Notes under the pieces: generated by a model
Told to the model about the DNA's origin: nothing
Seen by the model: only the letters and a program-made list of their open reading frames with translations
Databases searched by the model: none
Source: Candidatus Odyssella thessalonicensis L13
GTDB taxonomy: Bacteria > Pseudomonadota > Alphaproteobacteria > Paracaedibacterales > Paracaedibacteraceae
Direction: 5' to 3'
Length of the DNA stretch: 64,000 bases
NCBI RefSeq assembly: GCF_000190415.1
Contig: NZ_AEWF01000003.1
Span: 248,001-312,000 of the forward strand
Translations under genes and position numbers: made by a program
Shown here: piece after piece, positions 25,604 to 35,953 of the stretch
How positions within the stretch are numbered: the stretch's first letter is position 1
How the letters are laid out: every line of letters begins with the position of its first letter

Positions 25604-28600
25604 ATGAATGTTAATTGTCGACGCTTACTTGCTAGTCGTATTGCTCAACTGGCTGAGGCTTACTATCTCTCTTCTTCTTTAAGATCAGCAGAGGCTCTTT
25701 CTTCTCTAAAATTACCCTACAAGGCGATGCTTTTCATTTTCCCGGCTCTGTCTTGGGCGGGCGACCCGGAATGGGTAGGAACGACCAGCACCGACTGGTT
25801 CGATGCCAGCAACTGGAATCCTAATGGTGTTCCAAATTTTCGAGCAATTATTGATACTAATATTCCGCAATCCCCGATTATAGCAGGCGCCTTCAACTTT
25901 GCCTTGGACAGAGTCACCATAGGGGTGAATAGTACAGCAACCTTATTGCTAGACGGTAATGGAACGTTAACTCTTGATGATGCAGACATAATTGGTGTAA
26001 ACGGCGGGAGTCATGGCACCTTGACGCTGCAGAATGGGGCAGTAATCAATAGTGCAACCGCAGGAAATGCTATCACTGCTGGTCAGGCAGGTACAGGCAT
26101 CGTGACAGTGACGGGGGCGGGGTCGAAGATTGAAGCCGGTATGAATATAGGAACAAGTGTTGGGGGAACTGGTACTTTAAACGTTCTCAATGGCGGCACT
26201 GTTAGCACAGGCGGTATGGTTGTGGGTAGTGCTGGAAATGCGACCATCAATATCGACGGTGGAGGCTCAAATATTACTGATGTCAGTAATACTTCTTTCG
26301 CGCAGTCTGCCGGCAGTACAGCCTCCCTTAGCATCACCAATGGTGGCACCATGGGGTCAAACCAGATGGTGCCAGGAAATGATGGAAATATTACAGTCCT
26401 CATTGATGGAACTAACTCTTTATATCAAACGCGGACGTTCGGTCTAGCGGCGGGAGCGGCAGGTGTCGGAAGCCTAACAGTAAGTAATGGCGGTAGACTC
26501 CTCAATGACTTAGCCACGTCCTTTGGGTCGGATGGTAACAGTACAATCCTGATTAAGGATCCGGGATCGTTAGTCGCAGGTTTCGATCTTTACGCAGCGA
26601 GCAATGCTGGAAGTAACACCTCTTTAACTGTGCAGAACGGAGGGCAAATAACGGGAAGGAGTCTTGATGTTGGTGGGGGAACGGCTACGGTTAATGTGAC
26701 CGGCGCCAGCTCTGTTATTACTCTAGACGGCTTAGGACTTGCCACAGCAGCCTCGGGACAGACGACCCTAACAGTTAACAATCAAGGGTCGATCCAAGCC
26801 ACAAACCTAAATTTGGGGGATCAGGGCCAAGCAACCGTAACCGTTGACGGCGCCGGAAGTGTCCTTAATGGCTCTTTCTCAACCCAAGCGGCAACCAATG
26901 TTGGCAGCACGGCTTCGATCACTGTAACTAATGGCGGCCAGTTGCAAAATTATAATTGTGGCTTTGGCATTGCTGGCAATGCCACCATGCTTATTGATGG
27001 TGTCGGTTCTGTTTGTACCTCTTCCTTTGGCACAGATTTTGCGAGTAATGCTGGTAGTATAGCCACCCTAACTTTACAAAATCAGGGCAAGTTATCAACC
27101 TATTATGGAAATATCGGCGGCGCCGGCCAAGCAACCGTTGTTATTGATGGTGCTTCGGCTGAGCTTAGTTCTGGTGATTACGTTAATATAGGGGCCAGCT
27201 CCGGCGGCCAAGGTACCGTAACTGTGCAAAATGGTGGACTGTTAAACCCCCGGTTTACCAATATTGGTGACTCAGGTCAAGGAAGTGTGACAGTGACGGG
27301 GGCGGGTTCAACAGTTTATTATGAATCCGGTACCTTGGGGAATTCAAGCGGGGGCGTGGGGACCGGCTTAGCGACCAATCAAGGATCATGGGGCCCCTTT
27401 AATACCACTATCGGCGGCTCAGGGACCGGCACCTTAACCATTGATGGGGCTGGAACACAAATTAATGTTCCTAGTGGCACTACAATCGGCGCCAATGCCG
27501 GTGGCAGTGGAACGTTGACAATTAGAAACCAAGCTACCGGCAGTTTTAATCAATCCTTTGTCCCTACCTCTCTCATTGTCGGAGGAGCAGGCCAAGGAAC
27601 AATGCTTATCCAAAGTCAAGCGACAGTTACCAGTGCTGACAGTATTATCGGCGCTTCAGGGCCTTCAGGACAAGGGACTTTAACAATCGAGGATGCGAGC
27701 TCTAGTTTTACAGGAGCTCAGTGTCACCTGGCAGAGGTGGCTGGTAGCACAGGAACAGTCATGGTCCATAATAATGGCTCTTTAACTCTGGATACTGCCA
27801 TTGTTGGTAAGGCGGGTACGGGCCAGCTCACTTATGATGGCGCCGGCTCTTCCTTTACTCTTAACACCAGTATGAGTGTTGGTGATCAGACGGGAGGCAA
27901 TGGAACCTTTACAGTGCGTAATGGCGCGAATGCCAATTTTACGGCTGCAACAATCATTGTCGGTAATGGCGGAACCGGCAATCTATTTGTTCAGAATGCG
28001 GGCTCGGCCTTGACAGCCACAGCAGCGAATTTGGGTGAGGTGAACGGCGGTAATGGAACCTTAACCTTACAGACCACTGGCTCCTTAACCTTAGATACTG
28101 CCATTGTTGGTAATGCCGGCACCGGCCAACTGATTTATGACGGCTCTGGCTCCTCTTTTACTTTAAATACAAGCATGACAGTTGGTAACTCAGTTGGGGG
28201 GAATGGAACCTTTACGGTGCGCAATGCTGCTGCCTTTAACTCACCACCGATGGTGGTAGGGTCAGCAGGCACAGGTAACGTTGTTGTTCAAGATGCCAGC
28301 TCTTCAATTACGGGGACGACCACAACCTTAGGAGATTTGGCCACGGGTAATGGAACTGTTACCATCCAAAGCAGTGGCACTGTGTCAATGGATAGCGCTA
28401 TTGTCGCCAATGCTGGAACCGGAAACTTAGTTGTTGATGGGGCTACCTCTAATCTTAGCTTAGCGACCAGTCTTGTGGCTGGAAAGCTAGCGGGAAGTAA
28501 CGGGACAGTCACTCTGCGCAATGGTGCTACTTTCGCGTCACCGCCGGCTACCATTGGCGAAGGCGGTCGCGGTCGCTTAATTGTAAAAGATTTAGGATCG

Positions 28601-31600
28601 GCTTACTCATCAGCAACAGCACCTTATATTGGTCTCAATAATGGCAGCGATGGCGGTCTCACGCTCCAAAGTAGCGCCACAGCTACAGCAACAGAATTTC
28701 GCGTTGCTGAGAATACGGGCAGTGTCGGAGCCATTAATATCGGCGATGAAGCCGGCAACACTGCAGCCGCTCCCGGCACCCTCGTTGGTAACGTTACCTT
28801 CGGTACCGGCACCGGAACAGCGTATTTTAATCACACTTCCGGTAATTATACTTTCTCCAATGTTATGAATGGTCCAGGGCGCGTCATTGCCAAAGCGGGA
28901 ACGACGCATATTCCCAATTCAAAGAATTATACCGGGCAAACCTACATTCAAGGCGGTACCTTGGTCATGGACGCGGCCGGCTCGATCCAACCGAGCTCGG
29001 GCGTGGATATTAGCAGCGGCACCTTTGATATTACCGCAGGTAATCAAACCATCCAAGATTTAAGTGGTAGCGGTGGTACAGTGAGCTTAGGCGCTTATCG
29101 TCTTAGAGCAGGGACCGCCAACTCGACCAGCTATGCGGGCATCATTACTGGCACCAACGCTGGAGAATTAGAAAAGCAAGGCACCGGCGCCTTAACCCTT
29201 ACCGTGACCAGTACTTATTCCGGAATCACCCGTTTAACTGATGGCTTTGTGGGCATTGCTAGCAATGCGGCTTTAGGCACCAGTGGTGTCATCTATAACG
29301 GCGGTAAGGCACGGTTTGCAGCCTCTGGGTTAACAGTCGCGAATAATATTAATTTGTCAGCCTCGGGGGCTAGCACTTTTGATTTGAATGGTTATGATGG
29401 TACCTTAAGTGGCGTTATTGCAGGGGCGAATACGTCAACCTTTAATCCCACCAACAGCGGTAGCTCTCTTAAGACAATAACGTTAACAGGTACTAATACG
29501 CTGCAAGGTAATATCGATATTGGGCCGAATACGCGGGTAGCACTTGGGGCAAGTGGCACAGTGGGAACGGCGACAATCAATTTGACTGCCTCTACTGCCG
29601 GCTTCGATATTAGTGGGATGGTTCCGGCAACTGTTACTGTTTATGGATTAGGGGGCACCCAGGGAACCGTATATCTTGGCGGAAAGACTTTGACAACAGA
29701 TATTGCTACCGCCTCTTCTTATGGGGGGCTAATTCAAGATGGTGGTCTGGGTGGCGGCACTGGCGGCAAAATCATCAAAGTTGGAACGGGAGAACTAATT
29801 CTAACCCATGCCAATAGCTTTACCGGTGGCGTCGACCTCACCCAGGGGACTGTAACAGTGGGCGATGCTTATGCCGCAGGAACAGGGGCAATTGAGTTTA
29901 AGGGCAGCGCCCTTGATACCCGCACCTTAAAAATCCAGACAGCCTTAACATCAGGATTGCCCAACGACATCAAGATTAATGCGGATGGCTTCTTGGACAC
30001 ACAAGGCTACGATGTTACCTTTAATGGGGCCATTAGTGGCAGCTCTGCGTTGACTAAGCTGGGTACAGGGACTTTAACGTTAAATGGTCCAAACACTTTC
30101 ATCGGGGCTCTGTTACAAATGGGCGATATAAAAGCGGGTAATAATCAAGCCCTCGGTGCGGGAGACTTTACCTTTAGCTCTCCGGGGACTCGCCTCTACT
30201 TTACAACTGATCTCAATAATATTGCCAATACCATTAACTTAAATACAGTGGGTATAATCCATACTGGCAACAACCGTGTTACAATTACCGGCCCCATCAA
30301 TGGCAATAGTAACTTAGTCAAGGAAGGCCCTGGTATTCTCGAACTTAGTAACGCTGTTAATGGATTGGCCGCACAAATCGTCATCCAGCAAGGTGAAGTC
30401 AAAATTAATGGTACGGCCAACACTGCGGATGTGGTGATTAATAATGCCTCACGGTTAACAGGTAACTTCACAGTTCTAAGTATTCTGAATAGTGGTACAG
30501 TTAAGCCTGGAAACTCCATCGGTGTTGCTCAAGTCCTAGCCAATTATAACAATTCCAATGGGACCTATGCTTGTGAAATAAATGATGCGGGCTTATCAGA
30601 TATTATTAATGTCACAGGTACGGCCACTCTTGGTGGGACTTTATATGTTATTCCGCAGCCCGGGGACTATTCTAGCGGCCTAACATATACCATCTTGTCC
30701 GCTCCCAATAATCCATTGATTGGCACCTTTACAACGGTGACAGGATTATCTCGCCTTCTGCGATACACGGCGACCTATGATACCAATAACGCTTATTTAA
30801 CAGTGATCCGTTTGCCTTTATCTGACGTGGTTAAACTCGGTAACCCTGGTAAAGTTGCGGAGTATATAGAGCAGCTGGGCACCCCTCCCTCGGGCAGTGT
30901 TTTAGAACAGTTGGTTAATGTGCTGCCCTCTTTGAGTGAGGCGCAGATGTATGATGCTTTGAATCAGTTGCATCCCGCCATTAATGGCATGATTGGTTCA
31001 GCAATTACCTCTCTTGAACTTAGCCAAGGCGACAGCCTGTTTGCTTTCAGCCATATGGATCGCAGCCTACGTCGCTTGAAGAAACGAATTAAGGAAGCAA
31101 CAGAAGAAAACGTTACGGAAGAACAGTTGGGACTCGCATTAAGTCAGAACCAGGCGCCTGTGATGGGTTCTGCCAATTCAAACCGACCTCAGCCTTCAAC
31201 TTTCCCTCTTAATCTTAAGATGGCGGCCCTACCTCAAAGTGTTCGCGCGGTGGTGGGAGCGATCACCTTATGGTTACAGCAAGGCGCTAGCTTTTTAAAC
31301 CAGCGCTCTAATCGCGATGACAGCCCAACAATTGGGGTCGCCGGCATCAAAGGTGATGTTTATAATGCTTTAGTGGGGGTCGACCGGGTCATTAATAGTC
31401 AAGTTTTGATTGGGGCAGCGCTTGGTTATAACCGGATGTCCTATCGCCTGCGAAAAGGCTATGGCAGTGGTAAAGTTGATAGCTATCGCTTCGGTATCTA
31501 CGGGGTTTGGGAACCGGATGAGGTGTGGTACTTTAATGTGGCTGCCTTTATTGGCTATCATGATTTTAGTGGCCGACGCCATTTAGTTTTGCCGACGGCT

Positions 31601-32116
31601 AAATTTACCAATGGCCAACATCATGGCGGCTATCATTTTAACGCCATCATGGAAGCGGGCCGCGATATTATTCTGACACGACTGTTAACACTAACCCCTT
31701 ATGCAGCGCTAGGCACCATGCAGCTAACGGAAAAAGGCTATACCGAAAGTGGTCAAGGGTTTAACCCGCGTTTAAGGGTGAATCGTCATGACAGCCGTTT
31801 CTGGCAAGTTAAACTGGGAGCGCAATTATCCCAAACTTTGGATATAAATGGTACGTCAGTCTACCTTTATGGCAAAATAGGTTATACGTATAAACGCTAT
31901 GCAAGCTATCCCCAAGGCATTAAGGCTTCCTTTGCGGAGTGTGGGGGCAGCTTTAAAGTCTTTACATATATGAAAGCGCAGCACATGGTGAATCCAGGGG
32001 TGGGAGTTATTGCCTTGTTAACAGATCAGGTTAATATCTCAGCGAATTATTCGGCTGAAATCGCGCGCGCTCAGTATCTTCATCGGGCACAATTGCGGCT
32101 GGATTATCGCTTCTAA
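25604..32116 (+). CDS. Giant autotransporter (type V secretion) with T5SS/PEP-CTERM-type repeats
   Basis: 2170-residue surface protein. An unusually long N-terminal region ends in a hydrophobic core (KAMLFIFPALSWA, about 40-52), so the signal peptide is extended. The mature chain starts GDPEWVGTTSTDWFDASNWN, the usual opening of this passenger type. Residues about 75-1080 are built of repeats such as GTLTVQNGG followed by VGxAGTGxVTVDGAGS (T5SS/PEP-CTERM-associated repeat); about 1090-1690 hold autotransporter-associated beta-strand repeats (YSGITRLTDGFVGIASNAAL). About 1890-2170 form the C-terminal translocator barrel ending LRLDYRF. The passenger should be a right-handed beta-helix displayed on the cell surface, probably an adhesin. 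A good GAGGTGA ribosome site precedes the ATG. It follows the exporter operon by 467 bases; whether the two are linked is unknown. Confidence 0.92.
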   Translation: MNVNCRRLLASRIAQLAEAYYLSSSLRSAEALSSLKLPYKAMLFIFPALSWAGDPEWVGTTSTDWFDASNWNPNGVPNFRAIIDTNIPQSPIIAGAFNFALDRVTIGVNSTATLLLDGNGTLTLDDADIIGVNGGSHGTLTLQNGAVINSATAGNAITAGQAGTGIVTVTGAGSKIEAGMNIGTSVGGTGTLNVLNGGTVSTGGMVVGSAGNATINIDGGGSNITDVSNTSFAQSAGSTASLSITNGGTMGSNQMVPGNDGNITVLIDGTNSLYQTRTFGLAAGAAGVGSLTVSNGGRLLNDLATSFGSDGNSTILIKDPGSLVAGFDLYAASNAGSNTSLTVQNGGQITGRSLDVGGGTATVNVTGASSVITLDGLGLATAASGQTTLTVNNQGSIQATNLNLGDQGQATVTVDGAGSVLNGSFSTQAATNVGSTASITVTNGGQLQNYNCGFGIAGNATMLIDGVGSVCTSSFGTDFASNAGSIATLTLQNQGKLSTYYGNIGGAGQATVVIDGASAELSSGDYVNIGASSGGQGTVTVQNGGLLNPRFTNIGDSGQGSVTVTGAGSTVYYESGTLGNSSGGVGTGLATNQGSWGPFNTTIGGSGTGTLTIDGAGTQINVPSGTTIGANAGGSGTLTIRNQATGSFNQSFVPTSLIVGGAGQGTMLIQSQATVTSADSIIGASGPSGQGTLTIEDASSSFTGAQCHLAEVAGSTGTVMVHNNGSLTLDTAIVGKAGTGQLTYDGAGSSFTLNTSMSVGDQTGGNGTFTVRNGANANFTAATIIVGNGGTGNLFVQNAGSALTATAANLGEVNGGNGTLTLQTTGSLTLDTAIVGNAGTGQLIYDGSGSSFTLNTSMTVGNSVGGNGTFTVRNAAAFNSPPMVVGSAGTGNVVVQDASSSITGTTTTLGDLATGNGTVTIQSSGTVSMDSAIVANAGTGNLVVDGATSNLSLATSLVAGKLAGSNGTVTLRNGATFASPPATIGEGGRGRLIVKDLGSAYSSATAPYIGLNNGSDGGLTLQSSATATATEFRVAENTGSVGAINIGDEAGNTAAAPGTLVGNVTFGTGTGTAYFNHTSGNYTFSNVMNGPGRVIAKAGTTHIPNSKNYTGQTYIQGGTLVMDAAGSIQPSSGVDISSGTFDITAGNQTIQDLSGSGGTVSLGAYRLRAGTANSTSYAGIITGTNAGELEKQGTGALTLTVTSTYSGITRLTDGFVGIASNAALGTSGVIYNGGKARFAASGLTVANNINLSASGASTFDLNGYDGTLSGVIAGANTSTFNPTNSGSSLKTITLTGTNTLQGNIDIGPNTRVALGASGTVGTATINLTASTAGFDISGMVPATVTVYGLGGTQGTVYLGGKTLTTDIATASSYGGLIQDGGLGGGTGGKIIKVGTGELILTHANSFTGGVDLTQGTVTVGDAYAAGTGAIEFKGSALDTRTLKIQTALTSGLPNDIKINADGFLDTQGYDVTFNGAISGSSALTKLGTGTLTLNGPNTFIGALLQMGDIKAGNNQALGAGDFTFSSPGTRLYFTTDLNNIANTINLNTVGIIHTGNNRVTITGPINGNSNLVKEGPGILELSNAVNGLAAQIVIQQGEVKINGTANTADVVINNASRLTGNFTVLSILNSGTVKPGNSIGVAQVLANYNNSNGTYACEINDAGLSDIINVTGTATLGGTLYVIPQPGDYSSGLTYTILSAPNNPLIGTFTTVTGLSRLLRYTATYDTNNAYLTVIRLPLSDVVKLGNPGKVAEYIEQLGTPPSGSVLEQLVNVLPSLSEAQMYDALNQLHPAINGMIGSAITSLELSQGDSLFAFSHMDRSLRRLKKRIKEATEENVTEEQLGLALSQNQAPVMGSANSNRPQPSTFPLNLKMAALPQSVRAVVGAITLWLQQGASFLNQRSNRDDSPTIGVAGIKGDVYNALVGVDRVINSQVLIGAALGYNRMSYRLRKGYGSGKVDSYRFGIYGVWEPDEVWYFNVAAFIGYHDFSGRRHLVLPTAKFTNGQHHGGYHFNAIMEAGRDIILTRLLTLTPYAALGTMQLTEKGYTESGQGFNPRLRVNRHDSRFWQVKLGAQLSQTLDINGTSVYLYGKIGYTYKRYASYPQGIKASFAECGGSFKVFTYMKAQHMVNPGVGVIALLTDQVNISANYSAEIARAQYLHRAQLRLDYRF
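27776..28672 (+). repeat. Three ~300-bp superrepeats inside the autotransporter passenger
   Basis: Within the passenger, a unit of about 100 codons recurs three times, starting near 27776, 28079 and 28376 (offsets 303 and 297 bases). Each unit opens like GSLTLDTAIVGxAGTGQL and continues with SMxVGxxxGGNGTFTVRN. The first two are the most alike, indicating recent internal duplication on top of the older short beta-helix repeats. Confidence 0.75.
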
Positions 32117-32124
32117 AGCAATAT

Positions 32125-32163
32125 AAGGGGTGGCTAACGCCGGCTTGCTTTAGCTTGCCCCTT
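32125..32163. terminator. Possible terminator between the autotransporter and HIT genes
   Basis: AAGGGG (32125-32130) pairs with CCCCTT (32158-32163), with an inner GCT/AGC pairing and a T run of three. It lies exactly between two convergent genes. The stem is interrupted, so confidence is moderate. Confidence 0.4.
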
Positions 32164-32514
32164 TCAGAATCCTCCTAATTTGGTACCTCCTAACAGATGC
32201 AAATGATAATGAGGGACTTCTTGGCCGCCATTAAGGCCACAATTAGCGATCACTCGATATCCTGCCTCATCTAACTTAAATTCGGCAGCAATCTCTGCGA
32301 CTTTCTGGTAAAAGTGAGCAACTGTTTCAGCATCGGCATGGCTGTGAAAATCATGAAAACTGATGTACTCTCCTTTGGGAATAATCAGGATATGGATAGG
32401 GGCGCGGGGACAAATATCATGGAACGCGAGAATTTTCTCATCCTCAAAAACCTTTTTACATGGAATTTCTTGACGCAAAATTCGTGCAAATATGTTATTA
32501 ACATCATAAGACAT
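32164..32514 (-). CDS. hinT: HIT-family nucleotide hydrolase (HinT-like)
   Basis: Histidine-triad protein of 116 residues, typical of the bacterial HinT branch. The N-terminal part has the family pattern IFARILRQEIPCKKVFED and ILAFHDICPRAPIHILIIPK; the catalytic triad motif is HYHLHLLGG near the C terminus. Members hydrolyse AMP-lysine or AMP-N phosphoramidates in the cytoplasm. It is divergent from hslV with a short 45-bp shared upstream region. Confidence 0.94.
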   Translation of the reverse strand: MSYDVNNIFARILRQEIPCKKVFEDEKILAFHDICPRAPIHILIIPKGEYISFHDFHSHADAETVAHFYQKVAEIAAEFKLDEAGYRVIANCGLNGGQEVPHYHLHLLGGTKLGGF

Positions 32515-32559
32515 GAGTAACCTCCCTCATTGTTTTGACCATAATTGCAGGAGTTTAGG

Positions 32560-33117
32560 ATGGAATCAACCTCTTCGATGCCGCAATGGCGCGGAACAAC
32601 AATAATAAGTGTGCGCAAAGGTAACCAAGTCGTGATTGCTGGGGACGGTCAAGTAACATTGGGAAATGCGGTCATTAAGTCTCAAGCTCGTAAAGTTCGG
32701 CGTTTAGCAGGAGGAAATGTGATCGCTGGCTTTGCGGGGGCAACCGCTGATGCATTCACTTTATTTGAAAGGTTAGAAGCTAAGTTAGAGCAATACCCCG
32801 CCCAGTTGACCCGTGCCTGTGTGGAACTCGCTAAAGACTGGCGCACAGATCGTTATTTGCGGCGCCTTGAGGCAATGATGGCTGTAGCGGACAAGGCGAC
32901 AAGCTTGATCTTAACTGGAAATGGCGATGTTTTAGAGCCCGAAGATGGATTAATGGGCATCGGGTCTGGCGGCTCCTTTGCCTTGTCAGCTGCCCGTGCT
33001 CTCGTGGATGTGGAAGGTATTACTGCTGAAGAAATCGCTCGCAAATCCTTAAAAATTGCCGCTGATATTTGTATCTATACGAATAATAATATTGTGTTAG
33101 AGAGTATTTCCCTATGA
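32560..33117 (+). CDS. hslV: ATP-dependent protease HslVU, peptidase subunit
   Basis: Proteasome-like peptidase of about 185 residues. An in-frame TTG exists at 32545, but the ATG at 32560 has GCAGGAG 6-7 bases upstream and is preferred. A short propeptide ([12 protein letters not shown]) precedes Thr13, the N-terminal nucleophile of TTIISVRKG after processing. DGQVTLG and [14 protein letters not shown] are family landmarks. It forms the double hexameric core capped by HslU, encoded immediately downstream with a 4-base overlap. It heads a tightly packed operon ending at 37296. Confidence 0.96.
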   Translation: MESTSSMPQWRGTTIISVRKGNQVVIAGDGQVTLGNAVIKSQARKVRRLAGGNVIAGFAGATADAFTLFERLEAKLEQYPAQLTRACVELAKDWRTDRYLRRLEAMMAVADKATSLILTGNGDVLEPEDGLMGIGSGGSFALSAARALVDVEGITAEEIARKSLKIAADICIYTNNNIVLESISL

Positions 33118-34424
33118 CAAACTTAACACCTCGCGAAATTGTAAGTGAGCTTGATCGGTTTATTGTCGGCCAACACGAAGCCAAACGTGCAGTCGCCATT
33201 GCTTTGCGGAATCGCTGGCGACGGATGCAACTCTCACCGGATCTTAAAGATGAGGTCCTGCCTAAAAATATCTTAATGATTGGCCCAACGGGCTGCGGTA
33301 AAACAGAAATTGCGCGTCGATTAGCCCGGTTGGCTAATGCCCCTTTCTTGAAGGTGGAAGCAACTAAATTTACTGAGATTGGATATGTTGGTCGTGATGT
33401 GGAACAAATTGTTCGCGATCTTGTGGAAATTGCCCTCCATATGACCCGGGAGAGGCTTAAGAAGGAAGTCGAGGCAAAAGCTGTGGTCCATGCAGAAGAG
33501 CGCATTCTTGATGCTTTGGTCGGGGAAACAGCAGGCTCGGAAACACGTCTTAAGTTTCGCAATATGTTACATGCTGGTGAGCTTGATGATAAAGAAATTG
33601 ATGTGGAAATAGCCGATAACTCGAACGTTAATATGCCGGCCTTTGACATTCCGGGTATGCCAGGAGCGCAAATGGGCATGGTCAGTTTAGGCGATATTTT
33701 TGGAAAGTCTTTAGGAAGTCGTACCAAAACAAAAAGAATGAAAGTTGCAGAAGCTTTACAAATCCTAATCTCTGAAGAAAGTGATAAGCTTTTAGATCAA
33801 GAACGGGTCACTCGGGAAGCAATTGAAACCGTAGAACAGAATGGCATCGTATTTATCGACGAGATTGATAAGATCTGTGTACGCAGTGAACGCTCAGGAG
33901 GAGATGTGAGCCGGGAAGGAGTCCAACGGGATCTACTTCCTTTGATTGAAGGGACCAATGTTGCGACAAAACACGGAACTGTTAAAACGGATCATATCCT
34001 TTTTATAACTTCGGGGGCTTTTCATCTGGCCAAGCCATCTGATTTGCTTCCAGAATTACAAGGTCGGTTACCCATAAGGGTCGAGCTTAAAGCGTTAGCA
34101 AAGGAGGACTTTGTCCGAATCTTGACAGAACCTGAAGCTAATTTAATTACCCAAGCTAAAGCCATGATGGCGACAGAATCTGTCGCTTTACACTTTAAAG
34201 AGGATGCGATCGAAGCCATTGCCACCCTTGCGGCTAATGTCAACCGTGATGTAGAAAATATTGGCGCTCGACGCTTGCACACTATTATTGAGAAACTTGT
34301 TGAAGATATCAGCTTTAAAGCGCCCGATATGGCTGGGCAGTCGGTAGAATTTACGGCTCCCGATGTCCAAGAAAAAGTAGGATATCTGGCGCAGAACACT
34401 GATCTATCAAAATTTATTTTATAA
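33114..34424 (+). CDS. hslU: ATP-dependent protease HslVU, ATPase subunit
   Basis: AAA+ unfoldase of 436 residues. It begins with the HslU N-terminal pattern [16 protein letters not shown]. Walker A is GPTGCGKT at 57-64, followed by the pore loop GYVGRDVE near 90; an I domain (about 105-235) lies between; Walker B is [10 protein letters not shown] near 245; and sensor elements follow ([25 protein letters not shown]). It unfolds proteins and feeds them into HslV. Confidence 0.97.
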   Translation: MTNLTPREIVSELDRFIVGQHEAKRAVAIALRNRWRRMQLSPDLKDEVLPKNILMIGPTGCGKTEIARRLARLANAPFLKVEATKFTEIGYVGRDVEQIVRDLVEIALHMTRERLKKEVEAKAVVHAEERILDALVGETAGSETRLKFRNMLHAGELDDKEIDVEIADNSNVNMPAFDIPGMPGAQMGMVSLGDIFGKSLGSRTKTKRMKVAEALQILISEESDKLLDQERVTREAIETVEQNGIVFIDEIDKICVRSERSGGDVSREGVQRDLLPLIEGTNVATKHGTVKTDHILFITSGAFHLAKPSDLLPELQGRLPIRVELKALAKEDFVRILTEPEANLITQAKAMMATESVALHFKEDAIEAIATLAANVNRDVENIGARRLHTIIEKLVEDISFKAPDMAGQSVEFTAPDVQEKVGYLAQNTDLSKFIL

Positions 34425-34436
34425 GAAGGTTTAGTT

Positions 34437-35159
34437 ATGACTCGCAGACCAGTTATTGGAATAACGTTAGATTCTGATATAGGGGGCAGCTATTCACGCT
34501 ACCCTTGGTATGCTATACGGTATAATTATGTTGATGCGGTCGTGGCCGCGGGCGGTATCCCTTTTCTATTACCGTATACCTATGATTTATTAGAAGAATA
34601 TGCTGATCGAATCGATGGATTGTTGATTCCTGGTGGATTTTTTGATATTTGCCCCAGCAATTATGGGGAAGAAGTTAACCATGAGACTGTTAAGGTGAAG
34701 CCCGAGCGAACACAGTTTGAGTTTGCTATTGCCCGCTTAATTAAAGAGCAGCGTAAGCCGCTTCTGGGGATCTGTGGTGGAATGCAATTAATGAACGTGA
34801 TTTTCGGCGGCACATTAATCCAGCATATTCCGGCTGAAATTGAGAACTGTTTGGCCCATGAACAGCCCAATCCGCGCCATGAACCTGGACACGATATTCA
34901 CATCGTCCCTGAAACCTTGCTGCACCACTTGTCTGACAGGGAAATACAGGTTGCTGTTAATAGTGCCCATCACCAGGCTGTGCGTAAGGTTGCTCCCGGG
35001 TTTATTGTCAATGCCACCGCCACTGATGGGGTGATTGAAGGCATCGAATTTCAGGATCCTGAGCAGTTTGCATTGGGATTGCAATGGCACCCTGAGTTCC
35101 ACATTAGTCAGCTGGATCGAGCGATTTTTAACCATTTTATAAAAGCAGCACAAAAGTGA
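34437..35159 (+). CDS. puuD: Gamma-glutamyl-gamma-aminobutyrate hydrolase-like class I amidotransferase (peptidase C26)
   Basis: Class I glutamine-amidotransferase-fold hydrolase of 240 residues, PuuD-like. The nucleophile Cys (about 113) lies in LLGICGGMQL, the catalytic His in LQWHPEF, and NSAHHQAVRKVAPGF is typical of the PuuD branch. In E. coli PuuD cleaves gamma-glutamyl-GABA in putrescine breakdown, but no other puu gene is visible, so the physiological substrate is uncertain. It follows hslU by 12 bases and its stop overlaps the GTG start of the rluB-like gene. Confidence 0.85.
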   Translation: MTRRPVIGITLDSDIGGSYSRYPWYAIRYNYVDAVVAAGGIPFLLPYTYDLLEEYADRIDGLLIPGGFFDICPSNYGEEVNHETVKVKPERTQFEFAIARLIKEQRKPLLGICGGMQLMNVIFGGTLIQHIPAEIENCLAHEQPNPRHEPGHDIHIVPETLLHHLSDREIQVAVNSAHHQAVRKVAPGFIVNATATDGVIEGIEFQDPEQFALGLQWHPEFHISQLDRAIFNHFIKAAQK

Positions 35160-35953
35160 CCTTACAAAAAGAAAGAATTGCTAAAAGGATTGCTGCTGCA
35201 GGCCTGTGTTCTCGTCGCGACGCTGAACGTTGGATTGAGGCAGGACGAGTGAGTGTGGATGGGACCATTATTACTTCCCCTGCCTTGGATGTCTCCTCAG
35301 CCAACAAGATCTTTGTTGATGGCAAACTCTTACCAGAGTCTCAAAAGCCGCGCCTGTGGGGCTATTATAAGCCCACCGGCATTATTACCACCCATCATGA
35401 TCCGCAGGGACGTCCTACAGTTTTTGAACAACTTTCTGATCGCTTGCCGCGGGTGATCTCCATTGGCCGTTTAGACTTAAACTCTGAAGGGCTGCTGTTG
35501 TTGACGACCGATAGTTCGATGGCACGGTACGCGGAGCTACCATCCACCAATTGGCCGCGTCGCTATCGGGTCCGAGTTTATGGGGATATAGATCCTCAAG
35601 CTTTAGCCGACCTGGCGAATGGAATCACCATTGAGGGGATAAATTACGGGCAGATTGACGTCGACATGGAACAACCAAAAGGGCGCAATTGTTGGCTATT
35701 TATGACCTTATATGAAGGAAAAAACCGTGAAATCCGTCGAGTAATGCAGCACTTAGGATTGCATGTTAACCGCTTAATTCGCGTCGCCTATGGGGAATTT
35801 TCTTTAGATAAAAAGCAGCCAGGCGATGTATGGGAGATACCCTACAGTACCTTTGTGAAACATTTCCCTCATTTAAAACAGGCATCCGCCGTTCGAGCTG
35901 TGCCCCCGCAACATAAGGATAAGGGTTATGCGGATCGTCGGCGGAAAAAATAG
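35156..35953 (+). CDS. rluB: RsuA/RluB-type pseudouridine synthase
   Basis: RNA pseudouridine synthase of 265 residues, starting with GTG that overlaps the preceding stop (GTGA). An N-terminal S4 RNA-binding domain (RIAKRIAAAGLCSRRDAERW, then GRVSVDGTIIT) is followed by the synthase domain with the catalytic Asp106 in GRLDLNSEGLLLLT and the family C-terminal motif EGKNREIRRVMQHLGLHV. By length and motifs it is closest to RluB (23S rRNA), though RsuA or RluE cannot be excluded. The basic tail (KGYADRRRKK) overlaps the start of rsmD by 26 bases. Confidence 0.9.
   Translation: MTLQKERIAKRIAAAGLCSRRDAERWIEAGRVSVDGTIITSPALDVSSANKIFVDGKLLPESQKPRLWGYYKPTGIITTHHDPQGRPTVFEQLSDRLPRVISIGRLDLNSEGLLLLTTDSSMARYAELPSTNWPRRYRVRVYGDIDPQALADLANGITIEGINYGQIDVDMEQPKGRNCWLFMTLYEGKNREIRRVMQHLGLHVNRLIRVAYGEFSLDKKQPGDVWEIPYSTFVKHFPHLKQASAVRAVPPQHKDKGYADRRRKK

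Noticed and set aside
32515-32559. Heat-shock (sigma-32) promoter upstream of hslV
   Set aside because: No CTTGAA/CCCCAT-like pair in the short gap between the HIT gene and hslV.
33020-33727. 235-codon frame antisense to hslU
   Set aside because: Serine/arginine-rich shadow of the hslU coding frame; hslU is complete and conserved.
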